Positions 30,932-41,366 of a stretch of DNA of 64,000 nt are shown here, piece after piece (within the stretch, counting starts at the first letter, position 1; each line of letters begins with the position of its first letter). The DNA lies in NCBI GenBank assembly GCA_032717465.1, contig CM064657.1, positions 24,468,158-24,532,157 on the forward strand. Direction: 5' to 3'. The notes below the pieces were generated by a model. That model was not told the DNA's origin. It did no database searches and worked only from the letters and a program-made list of their open reading frames with translations. The stretch comes from Coenobita brevimanus. Its lineage: Eukaryota; Arthropoda; Malacostraca; Decapoda; Coenobitidae. The position numbers and the translations under genes are program-made.

Positions 30932-32996
30932 TAAAATGCAGCAGGACATCAAAACAGACTGCAATGAGCCACCAGAAGAATCCCGTGGAGGAGTGTACAT
31001 GGCACGAATGAGCTCCAGGCGGAAACAGCTTAAGTCCACCTGGGCCACGCGCCCCTATGACACGGAACTCGCCCACCACCACCATAGCAGGAATACAAGA
31101 CGACTTGCCAGGTGAGTTGTCCACAGATCAGACCGGGGTGGAACTGTTTCTCCAGTTCCTAACAGCACCCCTGAGATGACTGATAGCTGCTCACCCTCCT
31201 ACAGGAGACGGTCGGAAGCCACTCTGGAGGAAACTAGGAGATGGCCTGAAGCCATTCCCGCCTTTGTCAGTAGACAGCCTGAAGCCGCTCGGAAGGTGCC
31301 CCTCGGAGAAATGGCCTGAAGCCGCTCGGAAGGTGCCCCTTGGAGAGACGGCCTGAAGCCGCTCCTGCCTTCGTCAGGAGACGGCCTGAAGCAGCTTGGA
31401 AGGTGCCCCTTGGAGAGACGGCCTGCAGCTGCTCACCCTCCTACAGGAGACGGCCTGAAGCCACTCCGGAGGCCAATCAGGAGACAGCCGGTAGCTGCTC
31501 CTGCTTTCGTCAGGAGATGGCCAGAAGCTGCTCTGAAGGTGCTCCTGGAGAGACGGCTGGTAGCTGCTCACCCTCCTACAGGAGATGGCCTGAAGCCGCT
31601 CCGGAGGTCAATCAGGAGACAGTTGGAAACCGCTCCCGCTTTCATAAGGAGATGGACGGAAGCTGCTCTGAAGGTGCCCCTGGAAAGTCTGCCTGTAGCC
31701 GCTCTACCCTCCTGCAGGAGGCAGCTGGTAACCACTCCGAAGGTGTCCCGAGACAGCTGCGGCCAGTAGCTGGGCCCTACCGCCAGAGATGGCCTGAAGC
31801 TGCTCCTTCATCAGGTGCTTAGCCCGGTCCTACCCACGACTTGGAGGGAGCCCCCAGCCTGGAGGAGTATTGGAGAGGCCCTGTGACCACTACTGGGCTC
31901 CTCTCCCTACAGCCGGTGGAGACGCCCCTGATGGACCCTGATGCCAGCCAATGCCACAGCTCATTCCTGACGGCATCCCCGACCTGCGGGGACCGAAGCC
32001 TCCCGACCCCCCAGACCCCTGGGTGGGACCTCCCTGCACCCAGATGCCTGAGATCCTCATCTTCCGTCAGGCGCCTGACTCAGAAGTTCAGGCGACTGTT
32101 TGGCCCCAGCCCAGAGGGCCAGACTCCCACCCTGAGCCCAGAAGCCTCAGGCCCCTACACCCCCAGTAGCCCTGGACGAGAGGGGATGCCCCTACGTGCT
32201 GTCCCCCACCCCCGGGACCTAGCCACCCCTGGAGGATCCCAGCCCTGTCAGTAGGGAGGCTTAGACTCCGCCGCCACCCTTACGCATGACTGTGACACGT
32301 CCGACCTGATAGTGAATGAAAGTGAACACATGCAGCATACAGACAGTGTAGGAGTAACAGAGTAAAGTGGGCCGGTGGTTAGAGCATAAAAGAAAGTAGT
32401 GGAAAAGATAGTGCAATAGTAAGACAGTGAAGGACGGGCCTACCATAGTGTACAGTGCCGCCATAAGATAGTGAAGATACATAGGCACCTGAGTCGAAGT
32501 TTCAGTACTGCCGGCTCCACCCGGGTACATAGTAAATTAATATAAAAGTGATCTACGAGCCAAGGTACAGTGAACACACTGTGGAACAGTGACGGCACGT
32601 CTCGATAAGGTCATGCTTAGGCCCAGTGTACAATATTAACGCTACCCTGGGAAATCGAGACAACCACCACCACCGGCCTAGGAGATCAACTCCCTCACCA
32701 ACATAAGTGTCTAGCTCAAGTGTTGTTCCCCCTAACTGATCTGGTCCTGTACAGTATCCTGCGTGATACTATTATTCCATATCTGCAGCCCAAGGATTAT
32801 AATTGTCCAGCTTGTTGGTATTTGTGACATCTGCTCCTTCCTGTGTAAGATTTAGTAATACACATGTAAGATGTTGCCTTGAGTTTTTATGTCCTGCTTC
32901 TCTTTATTTGTCTCAGCTCCGGTCTAGAAAGAGAACCCAACTACTCACTAGATGCTCTAGGGACGGGAGGCCGACCCTGAAACACCTAGCATTACA
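30932..32996 (+). mobile_element. LTR a (right arm), plus
   Basis: TAAAATGCAG (30932) to GCATTACA (32996), 2065 bp. It is the 3' LTR of gypsy C. The array at 31180-31780 has cores of GACGGCCTGAAGCCGCTC type. It is followed by the same spacer as the left arm. Confidence 0.9.
30936..32254 (+). pseudogene. LTR-embedded ORF in LTR a right
   Basis: ATG at LTR bases 5-7, MQQDIKTDCNEPPEE, then RPYDTELAHHHHSRNTRRL and a TGA. The repeats and C-terminal block lie in one frame from 31340 to 32254 with a single TAG at 31820 (GAG in relatives): ETACSCSPSYRRRPEAT-type repeats, LEEYWRGPVTTTG, ETPLMDPDA, QKFRRLFGPSPEGQTP, then a stop at 32254. Frame breaks separate the N-terminal part. Function unknown. Confidence 0.6.
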
Positions 32997-33490
32997 ATTT
33001 CTAATCACATCAACAAGCTCTGAGTGGAAATTGTTATCTATTTTCCCTCGCAAGCAAAATCTCGCTCACTGTGGGTCAGTTTGGATAGTGGCTCACAAAA
33101 CTGGCTTGCATGTTAGCCACTTTTGTCTGAGAGTGATGTCGCCTTTAGCCGCATGCTCCTCACCACCACCACCCCTGCCACCTCCCCGTTCTACCCCACT
33201 TGTCCCGCTCAATCCACTTCCCCAAACCGATCCCCCACCCCCACCCCATGCAGTTACCCACGTTTCCAACCATCTCCCACCCACAGCACAACCTCCTCCT
33301 CATCATCACCATCTCCCCAGCCCTCCGCAAACCCTAACACTTCACCTCACGGCAATAGGTCTACTACCAGCTCCATCTCCTCCTTCTCACACCTTGTCAA
33401 CGGAAGGAGTCACATTCCAGTCTGCACTAAATCAGGCTGACAATCACGACCACCCGAGAGATATAGTCCCTCACCCCCACCAAACCCTAG
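32997..33490 (+). other. Spacer between LTR a and LTR b (right arm)
   Basis: The inverted counterpart of 26806-27297 in the same order. It is proline-coding in its second half. No primer-binding site follows LTR a here. Confidence 0.6.
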
Positions 33491-33494
33491 TAAA

Positions 33495-34736
33495 ATGCAG
33501 TATAGTGCCACAGAGGGAGACCTAACACCCCCAGAAGGAGCCCACAGAGGAGCAGCGACAGCATGCCGGAACTCAAGGTGACAACAACATAAGTCCGCCC
33601 AGGCCTCGTGCTCCTATGACCCGGAGCTCACTCGCCGCCACCATAGCAGAAATACAAGACTACCTTCCAGGTGAGCCTTCCCCAACCAACATTGGGGTGG
33701 AGCTGTTGCTCCAGCTCCAGTCAGCACCCCTGAGACAGCCCGTAGTCGCTCAGCCCTCCTGAAGGAGATGGCCCGTAGCCGCTCTGAGGGAAAACAGGAG
33801 GCAGCCTGCAGCCTTTCACACCTTTGTCAGGAGACAGCCTGTAGCCACTCTGATGATGCCCTTCCCGCTATGGCCTGTAGCCGCTCAACCCTCCTGAAGG
33901 AGATGGCCTGTAGCTGCTCTGAAGGTGCCCTTCCTGCGACGGCCTGTAGCCGCTCAACCCTCCTGAAGGAGACGGCCTGTAGTCGCTCAACCCTCCTGAA
34001 GGAGACGGCCTGTAGTCGCTCAACCCTCCTGAAGGAGACAGCCTGTAGCTGCTCTGAGGGAAATCATGAGATGGCCTGTATCTGCTCCCACCTTCGTCAG
34101 GAGATGGCCTGTAGCTGCTCTGAAGGTGCCCCTGAGTTGGCTTGTAGCTGGTTCCTTCTCCAGGCCACGGCCAGTAGCCTGGCCTTAGCGATGGCCTGTA
34201 GCCGCGCCCCTAGAAGACCACAGCCAGTAGCCAGGCCCTATGGCAGGAGATGGCCTGTAGCCGCTCCTCCATCAGGTGCTGACTCTTGTCCACGAAACTA
34301 CAACTCAGAGGGAGACCGCAGCCTGGAGGCGTATTGGAGAGGCCCTGTAACTACCACTGGTCTCTTCTCACTGCAACTGGTTCCTGAGAGGACCCACCTG
34401 ATGGACCCCGACGGAGGCCGACACTGCAGCCCACTCCTGATGGCGTCTCCAACCGCTGGAGACCGCAGCCCCCGGGACCTCCAGACCACTCCCAGGATCC
34501 CTGGGCAGGATATCCCTTCACTCCGATGCCGGAGATCTTCGTCCTTCATCAGGCATCTGAGCGATAGGTTCAGGCAGCTTTTCGGCCCGAGCCCTGAGGG
34601 CCAGACTCCCACCCCAAGCCCTGAAAGTGCGGGACCCTTTGCCACCAGCAGCCCTGGACGAGAGAGGACGTCCCTACACGCGATCCCGTGGCCCCTGAAT
34701 ATGGAGGCCCCTGGCAGAACTCAGCCCTGTCAGTAG
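33495..34736 (+). pseudogene. LTR-embedded ORF in LTR b right, long open copy
   Basis: In frame from the ATG at LTR bases 5-7 (MQYSATEGDL) to the stop at 34736, with TGA codons before QQHKSAQ and after RLPSR. The final 322 codons (33768 on) are open: about twelve ETACSRSTLLK-type repeats (residues 1-130), RAPRRPQPVARPYGRR, LEAYWRGPVTTTG, RTHLMDPDG, DRFRQLFGPSPEGQTP, and TQPCQ at the end. It is the longest open C-terminal half in the window and the best template for searches. No known fold or motif was recognised. Confidence 0.65.
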
Positions 34737-34858
34737 TGAGGCTGGGTCATCTCTGCTGCCCTTGTACCTGACTGCCAGTACTCCCAGTCCCAACAGTGAG
34801 TGACAGTGAAAGCAGTGTCCGTGACATAATGAAGTTAGGGTAGAACAGTTAGTGTCAG

Positions 34859-36996
34859 TGTAATGCTAGGTGTTTTAGGGTCGGCCTCCGGTCCCTAGAG
34901 CACGTAGTGAATAGCTGGGTTCTTTTTCTTGATCGGAGCTTAGACAAATAAGGGAGAGGCAGGACACAAAAACTCAAGGCAACACCTTACATGTGTATTA
35001 CTAAATCTTACACAGGAACGAGCAGATATCACAAATACAAATAAACTGGACGATTATAATTCTTCGGCTGTAGATATGGAGTAATAGTATCACGCGGGAT
35101 ACTGTAGAGGACCAGATTGGTTAGGGTGAACGACACTTGAGCTAGACACTTATGTTGGTGGGGGAGTTTAGATTTCCTAGGCCAGTGGTGGTGGTTGTCT
35201 GATTTCCCTGGGTAGCGTTAATATTTTACACTGGGCCTAAGCATGGTCTTACCGAGATGTGCCGTCACTGTTGGATAGAGTGTTCACTATACCTCGGCCC
35301 GTAGATCACCATTACACTACTTCACTGTGTACCTGGATGGAGCTGGCAGTACTGGAAGTTTAACACAGGGGCCTATGTATGACCTTCACGTGATATGGCG
35401 GCACTGTTCACATTGGTAGACCCGTCCTTCACTGTCTCACTATTGCACTATCTTTTTCTACCACTTTCTTTTACACTCTAACCACAAGCTCACTTTAATC
35501 TGTCACTCCTACACTGTCTGTATGCTGCGTGTGTTCACTTTCACTGTCAAGTCGGACGTGTCACAGTCAGGTGAAGGAGCGGCAGCGGAGTCTCAGCCTC
35601 CCTACTGATGGGGCTGGGATCTGCCAGGGGCTGCTAGGTCCTGGGGGCAGGGGACAGCATGGAGGGGCGTCCTCTCTTGTCTGGGGCTGCTGGGGACGTA
35701 GGATCCTGAGGCTTTGGGGCTGGGGGTGGGAGTCTGGCCCTCTGGGCTGGGGACAAACAGTTGCCTGAACTTTTGAATCAGGCACCTGATGGAGGATGAG
35801 GATCTCCGGCATCTGGGTGCAGGGAGGTCCCGCCCGGGAATCTGAGAGGCGGTTGGGAGGTTGCGGGAGCTGTGGTCCCTGAAGGTCGGGGACACCGTCA
35901 GGAGTGAGCTGCGGCGTTGACTGGCGTCGGGGTCCATCAGGGGTGTCTCCACCGGCTGTAGGAAGAGGAGCCCGGTGGTGATCACAGGGCCTCTCCAATA
36001 CTCCTCCAGGCTGGGGGCTCCCTCCAAGTCATGGGTAGGTGGACCGGGTTCAGCACCTGACGAAGGAGCAGCTTCAGGCTGTCTCTGGCTGTAGGGCCCA
36101 GCTACTGGCCATGGTTGTCTCTGGACACCTTCGGAGTGGCTACCGGCCACCTCCTGCAGGAGGGTAGAGCGGCTACAGGCCGACTCTCCGGGGGCACCTT
36201 CAGAGTGGCTGCCAGCCGTCTCCTGATGATGGCAGGAGCAGCTACCAGCCGTCTCCTGATTAGCCTCTGGAGTGGCGTCAGGCCGTCTCCTGTAGGAGGG
36301 TGAGTGGTTACAGGCCGTTTCTCCGAGGGGCACCTTCCAAGTGGATGCAGGCCGTCTCCCGACGAAGGCAGAAGTGGCCTCAGGCCGTCTCCTTGTTTTC
36401 TCCAGGGTGGCTTCAGGCCGTCTCCTGTAGGAGGGCGAGTGGCCACAAGCCGTCTCTTTGTAGGACACCTACCGAGCGGTTGCAGGCCATCCACTGACGA
36501 AGGTGGGAGCAGCTTCAGGCCGTCTCCTCGTTTCCTCCAGAGCGGCTTCAGGCCGTCTCCTCGTTTCCTCCAGAGCGGCTTCAGGCTGTCTCCTCGTTTC
36601 CTCCAGAGCGGCTTCAGGCCATCTCCTTGTTTCCTCCAGAGCGGCTTCAGGCCATCTCCTCGTTTCCTCCAGAGCGGCTTCAGGCCGTCTCCTCGTTTCC
36701 TCCAGAGCGGCTTCAGGCCTTCTCCTTAGGAGGGTGAGCGGCTACCGGCCGTCTCAGGGGTGCTGTTTGGAACTGGAGAAACAGTTCCACCTCGGTCTGA
36801 TTGATGGACAGGTCGCCCAGCAGGTCATCTTGTATTCCTGCTATGGTGGCGGCGAGCGAGTTCCGTATCATAGGGGCGCGCGGCCCGGGTGGACTTGGGC
36901 CGTTTCCGCCCGGAGCTCATTCGCGCCTTGTACACTCCTCCATGGGCTCCTTCTGGTGGATTGTTGCTGTCTGCTTCGGTGTTCTTTTGCATTTTA
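34859..36996 (-). mobile_element. Solo LTR (minus), TSD GTCAG, inside LTR b
   Basis: TGTAATGC (34859) to GCATTTTA (36996), 2138 bp. The TSD GTCAG is at 34854-34858 and 36997-37001. It belongs to the LTR a subfamily. The array contains a near-perfect six-unit block of about 40 bp (36530-36720, CGTTTCCTCCAGAGCGGCTT). Confidence 0.95.
35602..36992 (-). pseudogene. LTR-embedded ORF in solo LTR 34859-36996
   Basis: The N-terminal part is open from the ATG at LTR bases 5-7 (36992, MQKNTEADSNNPPEGAHGG) through RPYDTELARRHHSRNTR to a TGA at 36825. A separate 288-codon open frame, 36468-35602, carries the repeats, LEEYWRGPVITTG, ETPLMDPDA, QKFRQLFVPSPEGQTP and the PHQ end. A frame break lies in the array. 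Confidence 0.6.
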
Positions 36997-37588
36997 GTCA
37001 GAATATGGAAAGTCAGTGAGCAAAACATCAGTAATAGTATAAAAGAAAGGTGGAATAAGTAAGGTAACAGTGAAACAGTGAACACGGCAAGGCAGTGAAA
37101 TAAGGGTCTATCTCAGTCAACACGGTACCAAATAGTGACACCGCCTCACATAAGTTCATACAGAGGCCCCAGTGCAAGAGTAATAATTGACGACCCGACC
37201 GACAAACCAGTTAGCCTGCCAGCGGCGAAAATAGTGCCACAAACTCCACCGGTATACAGGACCTAGACTTTCCCAAAACAATAGTGTTTAGGTTCTCTGC
37301 CTTAAGTGCTATTCACCTTACCCGATCGTGTCCTAAGTAGTATCCTGTGCGATACTAACACCCGATATCTAAGCCTTATTATTATAATTGTCCAGCATAA
37401 CTGTTTTTGTGACCTGCACGTTCCACTGTAGAATTTAGCAATACACATGCAAGATTGTTGCCTTGAGTTTTTGTGTCCTGACTCTCTCTTATTTGTCTAA
37501 GCTCCGGTCTAGAAAGAAAACCCAGCTGCACACTAGGCATTAGAGGGATGGGAAGCCGACCCACCTAGCGTTCAGAACCAGCATGGCT

Positions 37589-37611
37589 GTTGTCATGGTA
37601 ACGTGACGTCA
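37589..37611 (+). promoter_or_regulatory. X-box (RFX site) and CRE, probable promoter of the TUG-like gene
   Basis: GTTGTCATGGTAAC (37589-37602) is a symmetric X-box of the type bound by RFX factors. TGACGTCA (37604-37611), one base downstream, is a perfect cAMP-response element of the type bound by CREB/ATF. The side-by-side order recalls the X1-X2 arrangement of vertebrate MHC class II promoters. It lies about 400 bp upstream of the exon 1 start codon and 14 bp from the end of an LTR. Motif identity is seen directly; function is inferred. Confidence 0.65.
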
Positions 37612-38007
37612 CACCGGCTCGGAATTTTCTAATGAGCAAGACCGCTCTATCAATTGATGATATCTATGAGTCAAGGGCGCAGTTCACATAATATTGGGAA
37701 AAACTGTGAATTTGGTTTAAATATTGATAGGTTGGAGAAAAGAAAATGTGCATTCCACAATTTTAATAATTTTAAGAAGAAAACCAATGATATTTAAGTC
37801 TTAATAGAATTACAAGATATAATCAGTTGTATGCGAGCCGGATTTAATCCTGAGACTTGTGTTGTCATGCTGCTGGGGTAGGGGTGGTTGCCATCCAATT
37901 TCTTCGAGTCTCAGGATCAAGACATTAATCGCAACGATAGTATCCCTCAGAAGACTAGGTTTCATATTAGTTTTATTTTAAAAGCTTGTGTTAAACAGTT
38001 ACTTATA
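37612..38007 (+). other. Probable 5' region / 5' UTR of the TUG-like gene
   Basis: AT-rich, non-repetitive sequence between the X-box/CRE and the exon 1 ATG. No TATA box in a convincing place. An upstream in-frame ATG at 37888 is less likely to be the start than 38008, because family similarity begins at 38008. Confidence 0.4.
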
Positions 38008-38091
38008 ATGGCCACCTCATCAGTGACTGTCTTGTGCCCTAATGGACGGAGGGTTCCGGTGAAAATCACTCCCAATACGAGTGTTTTGCAG
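38008..38091 (+). CDS. ASPSCR1: First coding exon of a TUG/ASPSCR1-like gene (partial)
   Basis: 28 codons from ATG 38008 to CAG 38091, followed by the splice donor GTAAGT (38092). The protein MATSSVTVLCPNGRRVPVKI... closely resembles the start of TUG (ASPSCR1/UBXN9), whose N-terminal ubiquitin-like domain begins with a VLAPNGRRxTVKVTP-type strand. TUG proteins tether GLUT4 vesicles and bind the AAA ATPase p97/VCP through a UBX domain. Only the first strand-turn-strand is encoded here. The exon ends in phase 0, after the TSVLQ codons. No second exon was found to the right, so intron 1 may span the remaining 26 kb of repeats, or the copy may be incomplete. The assignment rests on about 20 residues. 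Confidence 0.65.
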
Positions 38092-38687
38092 GTAAGTTTT
38101 TATTGGCTGCCTTATTCTCTTACTTACGGTGACATCTTTTTCATTTTGGTGAAAGTGTAGGAGTATCACCCATACATTTAATATACAGTTGTACTTATAC
38201 TACGGTAAAGCCTAATCATCTCAGTGATCGCTTTAAAAAGTTGCGTAAATGTGTAGTTTAGACGATTTAACCCGTGGATTGTGCAATTATCCTTTTTTTT
38301 TTTTCCCCCACCCCGTGGTGCACAAAAAAGGAAGAAGAAATTTTTTTTTAGTTTTTATTATAAACTTGAAGATAAACATCCAATCTCTCTCTGATTTTGC
38401 ATAGGGCCATGTGTAAGTTTACGTAGGGGAGTAGTTAAAAAATGAATAAAATCCAGGGCATCATCTGGTGAGGAGAAAAAAATCGCTCTCCATCTTTGCA
38501 TAGCACCATGCATAAGTTTAGGTAGGGGTGGAGTAGTTAGTGGTGGTGCACGACCAGCGCAGCCTGGGCTGTGGCTCGCAACATGACACTACCCAGCTTG
38601 AGCTGTGGCTCGCAACATGACGCTACCCAGCTTGAGCTGTGGCTCGCAGCCCACGGGGTAAATGATAAAACTCAATTTTCAGTAAAT
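38092..38687. other. Intron start with simple and tandem repeats
   Basis: Contains the splice donor, a T-rich tract (38287-38355), two related blocks about 110 bp apart (TTTGCATAG-GCCATG-AAGTTTA-GTAGGGG, near 38395 and 38495) and a 34-bp tandem repeat of about 2.3 units (GGCTCGCAACATGAC...CTTGAGCTGT, 38574-38652). No exon was recognised. Confidence 0.6.
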
Positions 38688-39226
38688 CACATCACACGAT
38701 TTCAAAGCAAAAAATATTTTTCTGGTCGATTTTAGTGTGATTTGAATGAATTTGAGCCTCATTTTTGTTGGAAATCACTCATTTTGGTGATAGGCCTACC
38801 CAAGACTGTCACAAAACATGTGAATTCTGACAAAAATTGAAAGAAAAAAAATCACTCAAATCACATTAAAAGTATCAGAATATCACATTTCTGTCTTAAA
38901 CTAACCTAATCCAACCTAACCTTACCTTACCTTAAATATCGTCGTCAGGACACTTGCAACACCAGGAAGAGAGGCACTGGGGATATTGAATCCTCTGATG
39001 ATGACATTTAAGGTAAGGTACGGTTAGGTTAGGTTAGAAATGTGGTTTCAGTGTGATTTCAGTGTTTTTTTCATTTTTTGTTGGAATGCATTTGTTGTGG
39101 AGATAGCCTTGTGTAGGCCTATTTTCAAATCAAGTTATTTCCGACAAAAACGAAGCACAAATTCATTCAAATCACACTAAAATCGACCAGTAAAAGTATT
39201 TTTTGTTACAAAGTCGAGTGATGTGA
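38688..39226. mobile_element. Foldback (MITE-like) element
   Basis: About 540 bp with long inverted arms. CTGGTCGATTTTAGTGTGAT at the left recurs inverted as ATCACACTAAAATCGACCAG at the right, and CACATCAC...AAAGC at 38688 pairs with ...AAAGTCGAGTGATGTG ending at 39226. Near the centre, AACCTAACC and GGTTAGGTTAGG stretches face each other. No coding capacity. Superfamily unknown. Confidence 0.8.
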
Positions 39227-39774
39227 ACTTCCAAAATGTTATTCCCCCAAAAAAAGAGTGATGGCCTTGTATTCTGTCTGAATACTGTACACCCATTGCA
39301 AGAGGAAGCCATTGTGCAACTGACTGAAATAAAGGGTATTTGACATTTGAAGATGTGCATACAATGTCAGTGATTTGATTGGCCCGCATTTTGGTCGATT
39401 TTAATCTCACTGGCCATGAGGTCCGAGCATGCGCATTAGTCACATGATATCATGCTTAGAGTGGCTCATGGCAGAGGGAAAGAGTTCCATGTAAGTTTAG
39501 AATTGACGGGAGATCCAAGGTAATTAATTATATATTGGATTTTACGTTTAATATGCATTTCCGTAAACAAGTTTATAGTGGAATGGATTCAAAATAAGGT
39601 GGTCTACAGTATGGTTGTGTCAGATTTCCTGGATTAGCTGATGTGATTTACTGAACCAATAAAACTTTATCAGTTAATACACTCAAATGGCTGTCAGTCT
39701 TTGTGGGCGTTGGGGTCAGTTTGGCCCCAATTTAAGTCCATCACCAGTTGTTTTGACATAATGGAGCAGCCCTA
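39227..39774. other. Intergenic or intronic sequence, no feature seen
   Basis: AT-rich and unique-looking. No repeat boundary or exon was recognised. Confidence 0.5.
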
Positions 39775-40168
39775 ATGAGAGAGGGCAGTGTTTGGAAACT
39801 CCCGGTACTGTTGTTTGCAGATGATACTGTGTTGCCAAGAGAAGATGAAGGGGAGCCACAAGACTTGGTGGATGAGTGTGGGAGAGTACCACATGTAAGA
39901 AACGGACTCTAAAGGTGAATGTAGGGAAGAGTAAAGTTATGGTCTTTGAGAGAAGCTAAGTCAGTGAATGTACAGTGAGGTTGGATGAGGAGGAAATGGA
40001 AAATGTGAGTGCGTTTAAGTACTTGGGAAGTGTGATGAGTTCTGTAAGGATGGAAGTTTAGATTAGAAGGTGAAGTGCTTGAAAGGGTACAACAAGGAAG
40101 AAAGGTTGCTTTTTTCTTGAAAGCAGTGATAAGATACAGGGAAGTGAGCATGGAAGTGAAAAAGTTAC
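39775..40168 (+). pseudogene. LINE1 reverse transcriptase fragment
   Basis: Matches the LINE1 copy at 54.65-55.99 kb: VWKLPVLLFADDTVL region (about 39790-39835, YADD-type FADD motif), a KVNVGKSKVMVFE-like strand (39910-39955) and FKYLGSVMS (about 40014-40040). Several frameshifts. It stops at 40168, where the poly(A) end of a minus-strand LINE3 begins. Confidence 0.85.
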
Positions 40169-41330
40169 TACTTTTTTTTTTTTTTTAATGCCAGGAAGAA
40201 TGAACCAAAGGCCATGAGCCCACAAACTGTTCCTTCCAAGAAAAAAAAAAAAATACATGTGAGAGCCAAATTCAAGACTCGGTCATTTCGAGATGACTGG
40301 ACACACTGCGTTTCAAAGACTGGAGAACATAGCTAGCACGAAATACAGAGAGGGAGACAGTTCCAGAGTTGACCTGTTTCATAAATGAAAGACTGGGAAT
40401 AACGGTTAACTCTTGCGTTAGAGAGTTATACAGAAAAGGGATGAGAGTTTGCTGCTAGATGAGTGCTATGCACCCATCATAGAGTTGCAGGGATGCAGGC
40501 AGACAGTTCATAGGAGTAGTGACCATTGAAGTAGCGACAGAAAAGAGATAAAGATGCAACAGTGCGATGAAGAGACAGAGGTTGAAAGGAGCCAGTAAGA
40601 GGAGGAGAGTTAATCAGATGAAAACCCTTTGACTCCACCCTGTTGAGAAGAGCTGTATGTGGGAAGCCTCCCCACACATGATACTGTAGTTGTACTCTAC
40701 ACAGGGGCAGATAAACCCTGTGTATAAAGTCAACAACTGTGCAGGGGTAAAGAAGGTATGGAGTCAGCTTAGCACACCTAATCTCTTGGAAGCAGATTTT
40801 ACAAGAGATGTAATATGATCTTTCCAAGATAAGTCCCGAGTGAGTGAAATCCCACGCATGTTCAAGGATGATGCAGGATTAAGCTGGATGTTATTAAACA
40901 TTAATGGGTATTCCTGTGAAAGATTTTGTCCGGTTGGTAGGTGTAAGAACTGAGTCTTTGATGCATTAAAAACAAGATTATTTTTACCCCAGTCTGAAAT
41001 TCGAGCCAAGTCAGACATTAGGTGTGCCATAGCCTCATCCCTTGTTTGCTGAAGTAGCTGCTGAGATGGACATTGCAGGAACTGAATGGAAAGGTGAAGG
41101 GTGGAGTCAGCGTACTTGTGGATAGGGTTAGATGTATAGCTTAGAAGGTCATTAATGAATAAAAGAAAGAAAGTTGGTGATAGGACAGAGTCCTGAGGAA
41201 CACCACTGTTGATAGATCTAGGAGAAGAACGATGGCTGTCTATGACAGCGACTATAGAATGACCAGAGAGGAAGCTATAGATGAAGGCACAGATAGAAAC
41301 CTTAAGAGGACAGTTTGGTAACTAAAGATT
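40169..41330 (-). mobile_element. LINE3 (jockey/CR1-like) fragment with poly(A) tail
   Basis: A minus-strand non-LTR retrotransposon, 3' part. The tail appears as a T-run at 40170-40187. The encoded RT pieces are SGVPQGSVLSPTFFLLFINDLL (about 41140-41205; motif B), an altered NPIHKYADSTLHLS (motif C region, 41085-41135), and an 88-codon open stretch (40764-41030) with ARISDWGKNNLVFNASKT (thumb). It matches the plus-strand copy at 63.6-64.0 kb. 5'-truncated, inactive. Confidence 0.85.
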
Positions 41331-41366
41331 CATGTCAGACTCAGTTGAAACCCAGTAAAGTAAATA

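Larger units (their letters stand above)
33491..37574 (+). mobile_element. LTR b (right arm), plus, interrupted by a solo LTR
   Basis: The own sequence is 33491-34858 and 37002-37574; the middle is a solo LTR with TSD GTCAG. It ends CCACCTAGCGTTCA at 37574, where non-repetitive sequence with promoter motifs begins. It is similar to 24988-26805. Confidence 0.85.

Noticed and set aside
38900..39035. Telomeric repeat block (AACCTAACC / GGTTAGG)
   Set aside because: Only a few irregular units, facing each other inside a foldback element; not a telomere.
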